From an uncultured Spirochaetaceae bacterium (GTDB lineage: Bacteria; Spirochaetota; Spirochaetia; Treponematales; Treponemataceae), in contig CACZYY010000034.1 of the NCBI GenBank assembly GCA_902785455.1, positions 1 to 53,771 on the forward strand: a stretch of 53,771 nt of DNA. Reading direction: 5' to 3'. The position numbers were made by a program, and so were the translations under genes. The notes under the pieces are model-generated. The model searched no databases, was not told where the DNA came from, and saw nothing but the letters and a program-made list of their open reading frames with translations. This document shows, piece after piece, positions 9,161-17,877 of the stretch (position 1 is its first letter; each line of letters begins with the position of its first letter).

Positions 9161-9263
9161 TGCCACACAGATTCGATTTTGCTACGCAAAATCAAGGATA
9201 AAAATTATAAAGTCTTTTAAAGGGATTCCGTAGGAATCCCAAATCTGTGTGGCAGTTTTTTTT
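9161..9263 (+). terminator. Cloverleaf palindromic repeat, copy A, with T-tract (leuS terminator)
   Basis: The outer stem TGCCACACAGATT (9161-9173) pairs perfectly with AATCTGTGTGGCA (9242-9254). Inside are two 8-bp hairpins: GATTTTGC-TAC-GCAAAATC (9175-9193) and GGGATTCC-GTA-GGAATCCC (9222-9240). Eight T follow (9256-9263), making this a convincing intrinsic terminator. The remaining bases to the chemoreceptor gene are AT-rich, with a weak promoter candidate (TTGATA 9284, TATACA 9309). Confidence 0.85.
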
Positions 9264-9416
9264 ATCTTTTCCATGACAAAAATTTGATATTTTTATAAAA
9301 AATCTTGCTATACAATTCACCAATTCTATAAGATAATTCTATCATAATTTTTCACATCTTTAGCGTACACTTCCCCATTTAAAAAAACGTCTTTTTATAT
9401 CTATTTTGGAGGAAGA

Positions 9417-11621
9417 ATGAGCAAGCGCAAATTTTCATTCAAATCAATCAGAATGAGCCTTATCCTTTCGTTGGGTATTGCTATGGTTGTCATATCACTT
9501 TTTATGACATTCATGATTGGCAAAACTGTCCTTAACAACAACAAAGAACAGATTACCAAAAGCATAATCACACTCACTGAAAACAAAAGCAATTCAGTCG
9601 AAAAGAAAATGACGGAAATGGTTTGTTCAGCAGAGGCTTTTGCAGGTCTTTTGGGCGGTTCATGGGCAATTCCGGAAAAGCAACGCTCAACTTCAATCGA
9701 ACAGGAAGTTCGTGCAATGGTCAAATCATCTACAATTGATTCGGCCTGGGCTTACTGGCTTCCAAATATGTTCGACCACAAAGACGAAAGGCGCAAGGAT
9801 AACACGGACAACCCGACAGGCCAGTTCAAAGTTCACTACATCCGTGACAAAAATGGCCGAATCAAAAATGATATTGTCACCGAATTCACATCACAGCAAA
9901 TAAAAGAATACACTGATGCCGCAATCACTTTCATCAACGAGCCAAGCATCACCACGCTCGACGGCGAAAAGGTTCTGACCGCAAAAGTTTTCTCCCCGAT
10001 TCAGAACTCATTGGGGCAGCGAAACGGTATCGCAGGAATCGACATCGTTCTTTCTGGGCTTGAAAACATGATGGACGGCTCTTCAATCTACAAAAAGACA
10101 AACTGCCAGTTCCTCACTTCAACAGGCGTTGTTCTTGCTTCCAGCGACGGAAGCTCAGTCGGCTCAAAAAGCACACTTTTCTCGGATTACAACGGATTCT
10201 TTGAGACTCGTAACGCCGAGAGCGGGAACTTAGACCCAGCCACACAGCATTTTACGACAAAGCTTAATGGCACAAGCGTATTCGTCACAGTCGTTAAAAC
10301 TCAGGTCGATCGTTCCGGCGCATACTGGTACTTCGTTTCTATCACGCCGCTCAAAGTAATGGAAGAAAGCGCATGGAATACAATCTGGAACATCGTTATT
10401 GCATTTATGCTCCAGATTATCATCGTAATGGTGATTGTTTATCTCGTCGTTTCAAAAATCACTAATCCGCTCAAAACAACAGTAAACGCCCTCCAGAACA
10501 TCAGCGAAGGTGACGGAGACATGACCGTGCGGCTCAAGTCAAATCAGGCAAACGAAATCGGGGCAATGTGCGAGAGTTTCAACAAAACAATGGACAAACT
10601 TTCGTCATCAATCAAAGATGCAAAAGATTCAAGCTCTGAAATGCACGGAATCGGTAACGAGCTGAACGATTCAATGGCACAGACCGCAAAAGCCGTAACG
10701 GACATCACGGCAAGCATCCAGTCAATTCAGAATCAGATGCAGGATCATGCGGCTGGCGTTGAGGAAGCACGTTCAGTCGTAGAACAGATTGTAAAGAACA
10801 TCAAAAAACTCAACGAGAATATCGAAGTTCAGGCATCAAGCGTCAACGATTCATCTGCGGCAGTCGAGGAAATGACGGCAAATATCCGAAACGTAACGAA
10901 CATTCTCGAAAACAACCGCCAGTCAATCACATCTTTGGAGCAGGCTTCTGAATCAGGACAGGCTCTTATCAACAACACGGCCGACCTTTCGGTAAAAATT
11001 CAGGCACGCTCAAAGAATTTGCAGGAAGCTTCCGTCGTAATCAAAAAGATTGCGAGCCAGACAAACCTTCTTGCGATGAATGCGGCAATTGAGGCTGCGC
11101 ACGCCGGTGAAAGCGGACAGGGATTCGCGGTCGTAGCCGGTGAAATCCGTAAACTTGCCGAAGAATCAAGCTCACAGAGCACAAAGATTCAGAATGAGCT
11201 TATGGAAGTATCGAACCTCATCGATGAAGTCACAAAATCAACAAAGACTGTCCAGGAACAGTTCAGCAGCATCTTCGGGCTTACAAAAACCGTGAGCGAG
11301 CAGGAACATGTAATCGTCGAAGCGATGAAGGAACAGAACAAAGGCAGCGAGCAGGTTCTTGACCTTATCCACACAATCAACACCATCACAAGCAGCGTCA
11401 AGAACGACTCAGACCAAATGATGGAAGGAAGCAAACAGGTTTCTTACGAAATGGATTCAATCGCAAACATGACTACGGATGTAAATACCAACGTAAAGAA
11501 CATGACCGAAAAGACCGATGCAATCAGCAACTTCTCAAAAATGGCACAGCATTGTGTAGAAATGAACGTAACAAGCATTGCAAAACTTCAGGAAGCAATG
11601 AACAAGTTCAAGGTTGAGTAG
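9417..11621 (+). CDS. Methyl-accepting chemotaxis protein with dCache sensor
   Basis: A 734-residue transmembrane chemoreceptor. It has a first membrane helix at about 14-35, a periplasmic double-Cache sensor (residues about 40-320, including [20 protein letters not shown]), a second helix at about 325-346, a HAMP linker to about 400 and a long coiled-coil signalling domain. The CheA/CheW-contact tip is recognisable as [18 protein letters not shown] (from about residue 547) followed by [16 protein letters not shown]. It senses a small molecule in the periplasm and controls the CheA kinase and flagellar rotation. GGAGGA lies before the ATG. It forms a pair with the secreted protein 29 bases downstream. 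The ligand is unknown. Confidence 0.96.
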   Translation: MSKRKFSFKSIRMSLILSLGIAMVVISLFMTFMIGKTVLNNNKEQITKSIITLTENKSNSVEKKMTEMVCSAEAFAGLLGGSWAIPEKQRSTSIEQEVRAMVKSSTIDSAWAYWLPNMFDHKDERRKDNTDNPTGQFKVHYIRDKNGRIKNDIVTEFTSQQIKEYTDAAITFINEPSITTLDGEKVLTAKVFSPIQNSLGQRNGIAGIDIVLSGLENMMDGSSIYKKTNCQFLTSTGVVLASSDGSSVGSKSTLFSDYNGFFETRNAESGNLDPATQHFTTKLNGTSVFVTVVKTQVDRSGAYWYFVSITPLKVMEESAWNTIWNIVIAFMLQIIIVMVIVYLVVSKITNPLKTTVNALQNISEGDGDMTVRLKSNQANEIGAMCESFNKTMDKLSSSIKDAKDSSSEMHGIGNELNDSMAQTAKAVTDITASIQSIQNQMQDHAAGVEEARSVVEQIVKNIKKLNENIEVQASSVNDSSAAVEEMTANIRNVTNILENNRQSITSLEQASESGQALINNTADLSVKIQARSKNLQEASVVIKKIASQTNLLAMNAAIEAAHAGESGQGFAVVAGEIRKLAEESSSQSTKIQNELMEVSNLIDEVTKSTKTVQEQFSSIFGLTKTVSEQEHVIVEAMKEQNKGSEQVLDLIHTINTITSSVKNDSDQMMEGSKQVSYEMDSIANMTTDVNTNVKNMTEKTDAISNFSKMAQHCVEMNVTSIAKLQEAMNKFKVE

Positions 11622-11650
11622 GATTTAGCGGAACAAATGGAGGCGATTTT

Positions 11651-12226
11651 ATGAAAAAATTATTTTTTGGAATGATTATACTGGCAATTTCGGCATTTTC
11701 GGCTTTCAGTCAGGTGGATGAAGGGCTCCCAAAAGGCTCAGTCGAAGTTTTTGACGGATTCGAAAAAGGAAATTATTGGATTTGGGCAGGTTTTGACTAT
11801 GATCAGTTCGGAACCCACAAGATTTCCAACGGCGCGAATCTTTCAATGGAGTGGTCTTCGGAAGGCCGGCATTCACTGGAACTCACGATGGAAGCGATGG
11901 GCAAAGACTCGTCAAAATCGGCATCATGGTTCTACGACGGCACGAACGATTTAAGCGGCACAAAATATCTCGCCGTGGACATCTACAATCCCGAAGATTA
12001 CACTTACAATCTTTACGCCGTTTTGCAGGCAACAAATGAATGGAAGTGGTGTCAGGCAGCACAATCATATCAGATTGGCAAGGGCGTTCACACAGTCGTC
12101 TATGATTTCCGCGAATTCACAAGCTTTTTGGGTGACGTGCGCCGAATCTCAATCAACTGCGACAACTGGATGGAATACAACAAGGAATCGCATATCTACA
12201 TCGACAATATCCGGCTTATAAAATAG
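11651..12226 (+). CDS. Secreted jelly-roll (carbohydrate-binding-like) protein
   Basis: A 191-residue protein with a signal peptide ending near AFSQ. The mature part looks like a single beta-sandwich domain: an opening FDGFEKGNYWIW strand, SLELTMEA, KYLAVDIYNPED and the closing SHIYIDNIRL, a pattern seen in carbohydrate-binding modules. It follows the chemoreceptor by 29 bases with its own GGAGG and may be co-transcribed with it, which would fit a periplasmic binding protein that feeds a receptor, though this is only an inference. No catalytic motif is visible. Confidence 0.6.
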   Translation: MKKLFFGMIILAISAFSAFSQVDEGLPKGSVEVFDGFEKGNYWIWAGFDYDQFGTHKISNGANLSMEWSSEGRHSLELTMEAMGKDSSKSASWFYDGTNDLSGTKYLAVDIYNPEDYTYNLYAVLQATNEWKWCQAAQSYQIGKGVHTVVYDFREFTSFLGDVRRISINCDNWMEYNKESHIYIDNIRLIK

Positions 12227-12278
12227 AAAAACATGATTCATTTCCTTTCTTAAAAGTCAGTGAATCACGCCATTTTCG

Positions 12279-12905
12279 TTAAAAACCACCAAGCTCGCTC
12301 AGAAGTGAATCCAATTTAATGCCATAATCCGGGTCTGTAGCCCAGTTTTTGGCAAGGTCATGCACGGTATGAGCGAGTTTTGCTTTGTGCGGCCAGCTGT
12401 ATCGCGGGTCAACAAGTTCCTGATTCAATTCAACGTCAGCTGTTGTGGCATAAGCCTGCAAATGCTGAATATGCGCACGAACTCCAATCTGCTCGCTCTC
12501 AAAATATTCTCCGGGGTGCTCGGCATCCATAGCGCCAAGACCGCAAAAATTGTTCATTTCCGGCAAGACAAGATTTCCGAAGCCTAAAAATCCAGTCTCA
12601 TGGCACATCTGAACAAAAGCAACATCAGAATTAATTCCTTCGAGTGCCGCCTCTTCAATATAAAATCCTGCAAGCCGTTCAACCCTTTCCCTATCAGCAT
12701 CGGGTTTATGGTTCATAAAAAATTTTACAAGTTGTTCCTGATTTTTAATTCCGGTTCCCAAAAGCTTGCGCGAACATTCCTCGCGGACAGGAGGCGTCAC
12801 GCACGAAAAGAAAATTGTTGAAACGAGCAGCATTCCAACAAATACAGGCAGCACCCGTTTCAAAGATAAAAATTTGATTTCATTTTTAAAAATTGATTTT
12901 TCCAT
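12279..12905 (-). CDS. Glucosaminidase-domain lipoprotein (peptidoglycan hydrolase, Bax-like)
   Basis: A roughly 208-residue lipoprotein (lipobox IFFSC, near residue 35 of the chosen start). The mature part matches the mannosyl-glycoprotein endo-beta-N-acetylglucosaminidase / Bax family: FVQMCHETGFLGFGN contains the proposed catalytic Glu, followed by NNFCGLGA and GVRAHIQHLQAYA. It would cleave glycan strands of the wall from the periplasmic face. The ATG at 12905 is preferred to an in-frame TTG two codons earlier. A perfect GCCGATAA box, the -10 signature of flagellar sigma-28, ends seven bases before this ATG, hinting at coupling to flagellar assembly. No ribosome-binding site is visible. 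It converges with the jelly-roll gene. Confidence 0.85.
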   Translation of the reverse strand: MEKSIFKNEIKFLSLKRVLPVFVGMLLVSTIFFSCVTPPVREECSRKLLGTGIKNQEQLVKFFMNHKPDADRERVERLAGFYIEEAALEGINSDVAFVQMCHETGFLGFGNLVLPEMNNFCGLGAMDAEHPGEYFESEQIGVRAHIQHLQAYATTADVELNQELVDPRYSWPHKAKLAHTVHDLAKNWATDPDYGIKLDSLLSELGGF

Positions 12906-12912
12906 GCTCAAA

Positions 12913-12920
12913 TTATCGGC
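12913..12920 (-). promoter_or_regulatory. Sigma-28-like -10 box upstream of the glucosaminidase gene
   Basis: On the minus strand GCCGATAA is an exact match to the FliA -10 consensus, seven bases before the ATG. No good TAAA -35 element is found at 15 bases, so the assignment is tentative. The rest of the gap to radC is A/T-rich without further features. Confidence 0.4.
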
Positions 12921-13023
12921 TTTTCAAAAAATTTTGTGATTTTTTTAATTTTTTTTGCATTTTTTTTAATTCGCATTGCCGAAAACACAAAAATTTTTCC
13001 TATATATATAGTGAGGAAAAAAG

Positions 13024-13728
13024 ATGAATGAGTTAATTAATTTTCCAGAATCCGCAGATATTGAAGCAAAACTCGAAATCCGGGAACTTACCTTAAAACA
13101 CGGGCTTTCTTATCCAAGCGAGGCTGAGCTGATTATGCTGATTCTCGGAAGCGGAACAAAGGACACACCTATCAGAGAACTGTCAAAACAAGTTCTGGGA
13201 ATCGTAATGTCATCAAACAACGAAAATCTGCTTGAAAATCTCATGACAATAAAAGGAATGGGAAAATCAAAAGCTCTGATGATTGCGGCGGCGTTAGAAT
13301 TCGGGAAAAGATGCAACCGAAATCCACAGGTCGCGCTTCGGACTCCGGCAGAAATTGTTCCGTATATCCAGAATTATGCGATGCAGAGGCAGGAACATTT
13401 TCTGTGCATCAGCCTGAACGGAGCAAGGGAAATAATTTCAATACGCGTCGTTTGTACCGGGAGCGGAAATATGGCAGTCATCAGTCCGGCGGAAGTTTTT
13501 TCGGAAGCAATAAAAGAACACGCATCGGCCATCGTTATAAGTCACAACCATCCTTCGGAAAATCCAGCGCCATCAAAGGAGGATGTTCACACGACGATAC
13601 GATTGTTCCAGGCGGCAGAAATTTTAGGAATTTCACTGCTCGACCACATAATCATAACGAAAACAAGATATTTCAGTTTTCTCGAACATGATTACATGGA
13701 TGAAGAAAAGCTGTTCGATTTGTTGTGA
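13024..13728 (+). CDS. radC: RadC-family JAB-domain protein
   Basis: A 234-residue protein with an N-terminal helix-hairpin-helix-like segment (LMTIKGMGKSKALMIAAALE) and a C-terminal JAB/MPN metalloprotease-like domain carrying the JAMM motif His174-x-His176-x10-Asp187 (HNHPSENPAPSKED). Despite the name, a direct role in DNA repair has not been established for the family. GTGAGGA lies just before the ATG. The gene is not in an obvious operon; the next gene has a predicted promoter whose -35 box overlaps the end of radC. Confidence 0.93.
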   Translation: MNELINFPESADIEAKLEIRELTLKHGLSYPSEAELIMLILGSGTKDTPIRELSKQVLGIVMSSNNENLLENLMTIKGMGKSKALMIAAALEFGKRCNRNPQVALRTPAEIVPYIQNYAMQRQEHFLCISLNGAREIISIRVVCTGSGNMAVISPAEVFSEAIKEHASAIVISHNHPSENPAPSKEDVHTTIRLFQAAEILGISLLDHIIITKTRYFSFLEHDYMDEEKLFDLL

Positions 13729-13751
13729 GAAGATTTGTTTTTCGGTATTAT
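13723..13751 (+). promoter_or_regulatory. Promoter for the PEGA-htrA pair, predicted leaderless
   Basis: TTGTGA (13723-13728, overlapping the radC stop codon), 17 bases, TATTAT (13746-13751). The expected start near 13758 is one base before the ATG at 13759. Confidence 0.45.
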
Positions 13752-13758
13752 AGAAGAT

Positions 13759-14274
13759 ATGAAAAGAAGCATTTTTATTTTCGGTCTTATTACATTTTTG
13801 TCTTTCCCTGCAGTTTTTGCACAGCAAGTAGCAGATTCTTCACAGGCAGGGAGTGATTCAGAACAGGCGTTCTCAATCATTCCAAACCTTGAGCCAGAAG
13901 AAGTCAAAGATATTGAAGTCTCTCGCACAAAAGTGATTTTCAAGACAAACATTAAAAATTGCCGTATTTATCTGAACCAGAATTTTCAGGGCTATTCAAA
14001 GCTTTCTCTTTCAAACCTGGTCGAAGGATTTTATCTTCTCCGTGCCGAAAAAGAAGGCTACGACTATCAGGAAAAATTCGTTTACGTTGAGCGCGGCAAA
14101 GAAAAAACATTCTACGTGGAACTTCAGCCAAACGAAGAGACACAGAAAAAACTAGAAGCAAGGGCAAATGCTCAGACAGAAGAAAAATCTTCTTCACAAG
14201 CAAAAGAACAAAACGTTGAGACAGAGCCAGAAGTCACAGCTCAGGCAGATTCAAGCCTCGGAGAAATAAAATGA
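13759..14274 (+). CDS. Secreted PEGA-domain protein
   Basis: A 171-residue exported protein. After a signal peptide (MKRSIFIFG..FAQ) comes a PEGA domain (about residues 50-120: VIFKTNIKNCRIYLNQNF, GYSKLSLSNLVEGFY, YVELQPNE), a small beta-fold common in spirochaete surface proteins, then a Gln/Glu-rich tail. The longer frame opens with TTG at 13735, but the ATG at 13759 gives a normal signal peptide. Its stop overlaps the HtrA start codon by four bases (ATGA), so the two are translationally coupled and probably act together in the periplasm. Confidence 0.8.
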   Translation: MKRSIFIFGLITFLSFPAVFAQQVADSSQAGSDSEQAFSIIPNLEPEEVKDIEVSRTKVIFKTNIKNCRIYLNQNFQGYSKLSLSNLVEGFYLLRAEKEGYDYQEKFVYVERGKEKTFYVELQPNEETQKKLEARANAQTEEKSSSQAKEQNVETEPEVTAQADSSLGEIK

Positions 14275-15611
14275 AGCTTTATTCACGCTCGCAGCTCATA
14301 AAATCAACTCTGGCCGGAGTGGCGGCAGGTGTCGTAATTGCTCTTGCAGGGGCAGCTTATCTCACCTTCACTCCCAAATCCGAGCCGGAAGATTCTGAGT
14401 CAAAAGCAGAAAGCAATTCGGAAGTCAAAGAATCCTCGGCAGAAAAGCTTGAAATTTCAAAAGTTGAAAGTTCAGCCGTACAGGCAGATTCTTACTATCC
14501 GATTATCGAAGAAAAATCCGTTCCAGTCGCAAGCAATTCTTATTCACCATACACTCAGGACGAGCAGCAGAATATTTCGGTCTACGAAAAGTGCAACGAA
14601 GCCGTAGTCAACATCACCACGCAGGTCATGGGAATCAACTGGTTCCTGGAGCCGGTCGTTCAGGAAGGCGGCTCAGGAAGCGGCTCAATCATCGATAAAC
14701 GCGGCTACGTCGTCACGAACGTCCATGTAATATCAAACGCAAGCAAAATCAACATCTCTCTTTACGATGGCTCATCTTATGAAGGAACAGTAATCGGAAA
14801 GGACGTTGAAAGCGACATCGCGGTAATCAAATTCAATCCGCCGGATAACGTAACGCTCAAAACAATCGACTTCGGAAATTCAAACAATCTCAAAGTCGGG
14901 CAAAAAGTAATCGCTATCGGAAATCCGTTCGCACTTGAACGCACCATGACCACAGGAATCATCTCAGGTCTTGGCCGCCCGATTCAAGAAAGCACAAACG
15001 TCATCATCCGAAACATGATTCAGACCGATGCGGCAATCAACCCAGGCAACTCTGGAGGTCCGTTGCTCGACACAAACGGCAAAATGGTCGGAATCAACAC
15101 GATGATTATCTCAAACTCAGGCTCTTCTGCCGGAATTGGTTTCGCAGTTCCTGTAAGCACAGCCCGCCGTGTCGTTGACGATTTGATTAAATACCGAAAA
15201 GTCAATCGCGGTGTACTCAAAATCGCACCGGTTCAGATGACCTCATCAATCGCGCGCTACGCAGGTCTTTCCATCAACTACGGAATTCTTGTCAGCGAAG
15301 TCGAGCGCGGCTCTTCAACCGAAAAATCAGGTATTTTGGGCGGAACAGAGCAGGTCCAGTACGGAAGCCGCTTCAATCCAACGACAATTTATCTTGGCGG
15401 TGACATTATCACCGGCATCGACAACATCACTGTCCGAACTTACGCCGATTACACAAGCGCACTGGAATCAAAACGCCCGGGCGACACAGTTACAGTAACG
15501 GTATTCCGCGAAGGTGAATTCAAAAAGCTCAAAGTCACACTCGACGGCAAAGACAGCACGCAAACTCGCAGTTCCGCTTCTCTATCAGACATGCAGGAAT
15601 CGTCTCTATAG
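14271..15611 (+). CDS. HtrA/DegP-type membrane-anchored serine protease
   Basis: A 446-residue trypsin-like protease: one N-terminal membrane anchor (about residues 12-33), a Ser/Glu-rich linker to about residue 95, a protease domain with the triad His152 (TNVHV), Asp182 (ESDIAVIK) and Ser261 (NPGNSGGPLL), and a C-terminal PDZ-like domain around 320-430. It degrades or refolds damaged envelope proteins on the outer face of the cytoplasmic membrane. It is translationally coupled to the PEGA protein by a four-base overlap. Length and architecture are normal. A cloverleaf repeat lies 13 bases after the stop and probably ends the transcript. Confidence 0.95.
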   Translation: MKLYSRSQLIKSTLAGVAAGVVIALAGAAYLTFTPKSEPEDSESKAESNSEVKESSAEKLEISKVESSAVQADSYYPIIEEKSVPVASNSYSPYTQDEQQNISVYEKCNEAVVNITTQVMGINWFLEPVVQEGGSGSGSIIDKRGYVVTNVHVISNASKINISLYDGSSYEGTVIGKDVESDIAVIKFNPPDNVTLKTIDFGNSNNLKVGQKVIAIGNPFALERTMTTGIISGLGRPIQESTNVIIRNMIQTDAAINPGNSGGPLLDTNGKMVGINTMIISNSGSSAGIGFAVPVSTARRVVDDLIKYRKVNRGVLKIAPVQMTSSIARYAGLSINYGILVSEVERGSSTEKSGILGGTEQVQYGSRFNPTTIYLGGDIITGIDNITVRTYADYTSALESKRPGDTVTVTVFREGEFKKLKVTLDGKDSTQTRSSASLSDMQESSL

Positions 15612-15624
15612 GTAGAAACAAGGC

Positions 15625-15710
15625 TGCCACACAGATTCGGGATTCCTACGGAATCCCATTTTAAATATTTAAATTTTGATTTTGCGTAGCAAAATCGAAT
15701 CTGTGTGGCA
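15625..15710 (-). repeat. Cloverleaf palindromic repeat, copy B
   Basis: This is the full element in opposite orientation to copy A: outer arms TGCCACACAGATT (15625-15637) and AATCTGTGTGGCA (15698-15710), inner hairpins GGGATTCC-TAC-GGAATCCC (15639-15657) and GATTTTGC-GTA-GCAAAATC (15678-15696). It separates htrA from the lipase gene, whose ATG is only 12 bases further on. Confidence 0.88.
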
Positions 15711-15722
15711 ATAATTAAAAAT

Positions 15723-17876
15723 ATGTCACATACAAAAATACCTCGTACCTACATTTTTATTCTCCTCTTCCTCACAGTTTTTTCCGCTTTATACGCCCGC
15801 ACAGTTACATTCCCTGTGAACGGACTTATGATGTCGGTAAAAGAGCCTGTTCCAGTTGATTTGGAATGGGATGAAAACATTCTTGTCAATGCAAATCCAA
15901 AAGTTTACAACCATCAGATTGCCCGGCTCTCCGCGATGCTTTCTACGATTTCTTACGTTCATGTCGAAGAAAATCCCGATTCAAATGAAATGCTCAAAAG
16001 CTACGAAGTTCTGGGTTTCAAAAAAAGTGATATTTACTGGAATTATAATCTTGATTACAACAATCACATTGACAAAAACGATCAGGCCGCCTACAGTTTT
16101 GCATTCAAGGACATTCAGACTCCTGCCGGAATCAAAAAACTCGTTTTTCTCATAATCCGCGGCACTCCTCTCAGTGCAAACGAATGGCACTCAAATCTCA
16201 ACATCAGCAATTCATCAAAAGAAAACGTGATGATTCACGAGGGCTTTTTATCAACCTGTGAAATCATAAAAGCTGATTTCTACCGGTTTCTGAAGGAAAA
16301 TTCAATTTCAAAAGAAGACTCATATTTCCTGATTACTGGTCACAGCCGTGGAGCCGCCATTGCAAACCTTTTGGGAGCGATTTTATACGACGAACAGGAA
16401 ATTACAAGCAGCAAAATCTTCGTCTACACTTTCGCAAGCCCCAATGTAAGCCAGGATATGCGCACCTTCGACGAAAAATACAACTTCATCTGGAATATTG
16501 TAAACGCAGAGGATGCCGTTCCATCAGTTCCGCCAAACCGTGGCAACTGGCAATGGAAAAAATTCGGCCAGACACGCTACATCGTAAACTACTGGAACTG
16601 TGACTCTCAAAAATATATTTCGGATTATCTTCCTCGCATGAACGAATACTACAAAAAATTGCTTTTCCGGGAATACGCACCCTTCAAGACAGGGCCATTT
16701 TTGCCGATTCAAGCATCAAGAGTCCTTACAGGCGTTTTCAACGATATCGAGCACTATTACGGACTCGGTCTTCATTTTATGGCTGGCGTGGGTCTGGACT
16801 TTGCCTTTCCAAACGAAAAAAAAGCCAGAAAAGATTACAATGAGCCAGAAGAAAAAAAACTTCCGCTGATTCTGCGCCCGCTCCGATACAAAATAAACAA
16901 AAACTACGACAACGGATTTGAATATATCATAAACGCGGCAGTTGATATGCACGCATGTGAATCTTATCTTTCGTGGCTGCTTGCATTGAATGAGGACGAA
17001 ATTTTTGCGTCACTCGGCAGCTCAGAAATTGTGATTGGCGGAGCAATTGATTGTGCGATTTACGACAATGAAGGCAAATTGCTTGCAAAAGTCATAAACG
17101 GTGCAGTCGATCCATATTCCATGAGTCCTCCGGCCTTCATAATGCCCCTTCCATACCACAATGTTCTCGGCTTTCCCGCAAACCAGGAGCTCAACGTGAT
17201 AATTCACAAAGACAGTCTGGTTCGAACAGGAGCAAGCTACAAAATCGAGCAATACGATGTCAGCGGAAAACTTTTGAGCACAAGCGAAAAATCAAAATTA
17301 AAGCCATCTTCATCGCGCTCATATAAATTTGAAGTCGGTCCCAAAACGCTTGAGGCAACATCGCTCGATTGCGAAGAACTTACTCGAAAAGAAGCAAAAA
17401 GTCTCGTAAAAAAATACGGTCTCAACGAGAATTTCAAGTTCATGATTGAGCCGGAAATTTCTTTATCTTTTGACAAAATTCTTAACGGCGGATTCAGAAT
17501 CGGTGCCCCGGTTTTCTACGGCACAGTTCTCGGCGAAATTCATTCAACAAAATCCTACGGTCTGGCAACTGGAATCGGGCACCAGCACATTATTTATGGA
17601 AGAGTTTTGTTCGACACAGAAATTTTCGCGCGTTATGTCTGGACAAAGGCGGACGGTCAAAAAGAATTCGACATCGTTCCAGAGGCCCGGCTTTCACTTT
17701 CGTACAAACCGCTCAGAAGAGGACATTATTTTATGGCCGTTACTTTTGACATGCACATCGATGACTACAATGACACTGCATTCACAAGCACAGCCCGCTC
17801 ATCACATTTCGGCACAATCAGGCTGAACGACAAGGCTGAGCTGCAGCCGGCAATTTCAATCGGAGCAAGATATTAG
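15723..17876 (+). CDS. Secreted class 3-type lipase
   Basis: A 717-residue exported protein. After a signal peptide (about residues 1-27) there is an alpha/beta-hydrolase domain of lipase class 3 type: the strand VFLIIRGTPLSANEW, then HEGFLSTC, and the nucleophile elbow GHSRGAA with Ser208; FASPNVSQD and the D-A-V-P-SVPP segment carry the likely acidic residue. The C-terminal half (from about 560) is rich in beta strands and ends YSFEARY-like, perhaps a surface or barrel domain. It probably hydrolyses lipids or esters outside the inner membrane. The frame can begin at a GTG (15705) inside the repeat, but the ATG at 15723 gives the signal peptide. No ribosome-binding site is visible. earP starts one base after its stop. 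Confidence 0.8.
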   Translation: MSHTKIPRTYIFILLFLTVFSALYARTVTFPVNGLMMSVKEPVPVDLEWDENILVNANPKVYNHQIARLSAMLSTISYVHVEENPDSNEMLKSYEVLGFKKSDIYWNYNLDYNNHIDKNDQAAYSFAFKDIQTPAGIKKLVFLIIRGTPLSANEWHSNLNISNSSKENVMIHEGFLSTCEIIKADFYRFLKENSISKEDSYFLITGHSRGAAIANLLGAILYDEQEITSSKIFVYTFASPNVSQDMRTFDEKYNFIWNIVNAEDAVPSVPPNRGNWQWKKFGQTRYIVNYWNCDSQKYISDYLPRMNEYYKKLLFREYAPFKTGPFLPIQASRVLTGVFNDIEHYYGLGLHFMAGVGLDFAFPNEKKARKDYNEPEEKKLPLILRPLRYKINKNYDNGFEYIINAAVDMHACESYLSWLLALNEDEIFASLGSSEIVIGGAIDCAIYDNEGKLLAKVINGAVDPYSMSPPAFIMPLPYHNVLGFPANQELNVIIHKDSLVRTGASYKIEQYDVSGKLLSTSEKSKLKPSSSRSYKFEVGPKTLEATSLDCEELTRKEAKSLVKKYGLNENFKFMIEPEISLSFDKILNGGFRIGAPVFYGTVLGEIHSTKSYGLATGIGHQHIIYGRVLFDTEIFARYVWTKADGQKEFDIVPEARLSLSYKPLRRGHYFMAVTFDMHIDDYNDTAFTSTARSSHFGTIRLNDKAELQPAISIGARY

Positions 17877-17877
17877 A

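Noticed and set aside
12234-12267. TGATTCA / TGAATCA inverted repeat as a terminator between the jelly-roll and glucosaminidase genes
   Set aside because: Only seven base pairs with a 20-base loop and no T-tract; too weak to annotate.
15705-15722. GTG start for the lipase inside cloverleaf repeat B
   Set aside because: It would add six residues before a normal signal peptide and lies in the repeat stem. The ATG at 15723 fits better, although neither has a ribosome-binding site.
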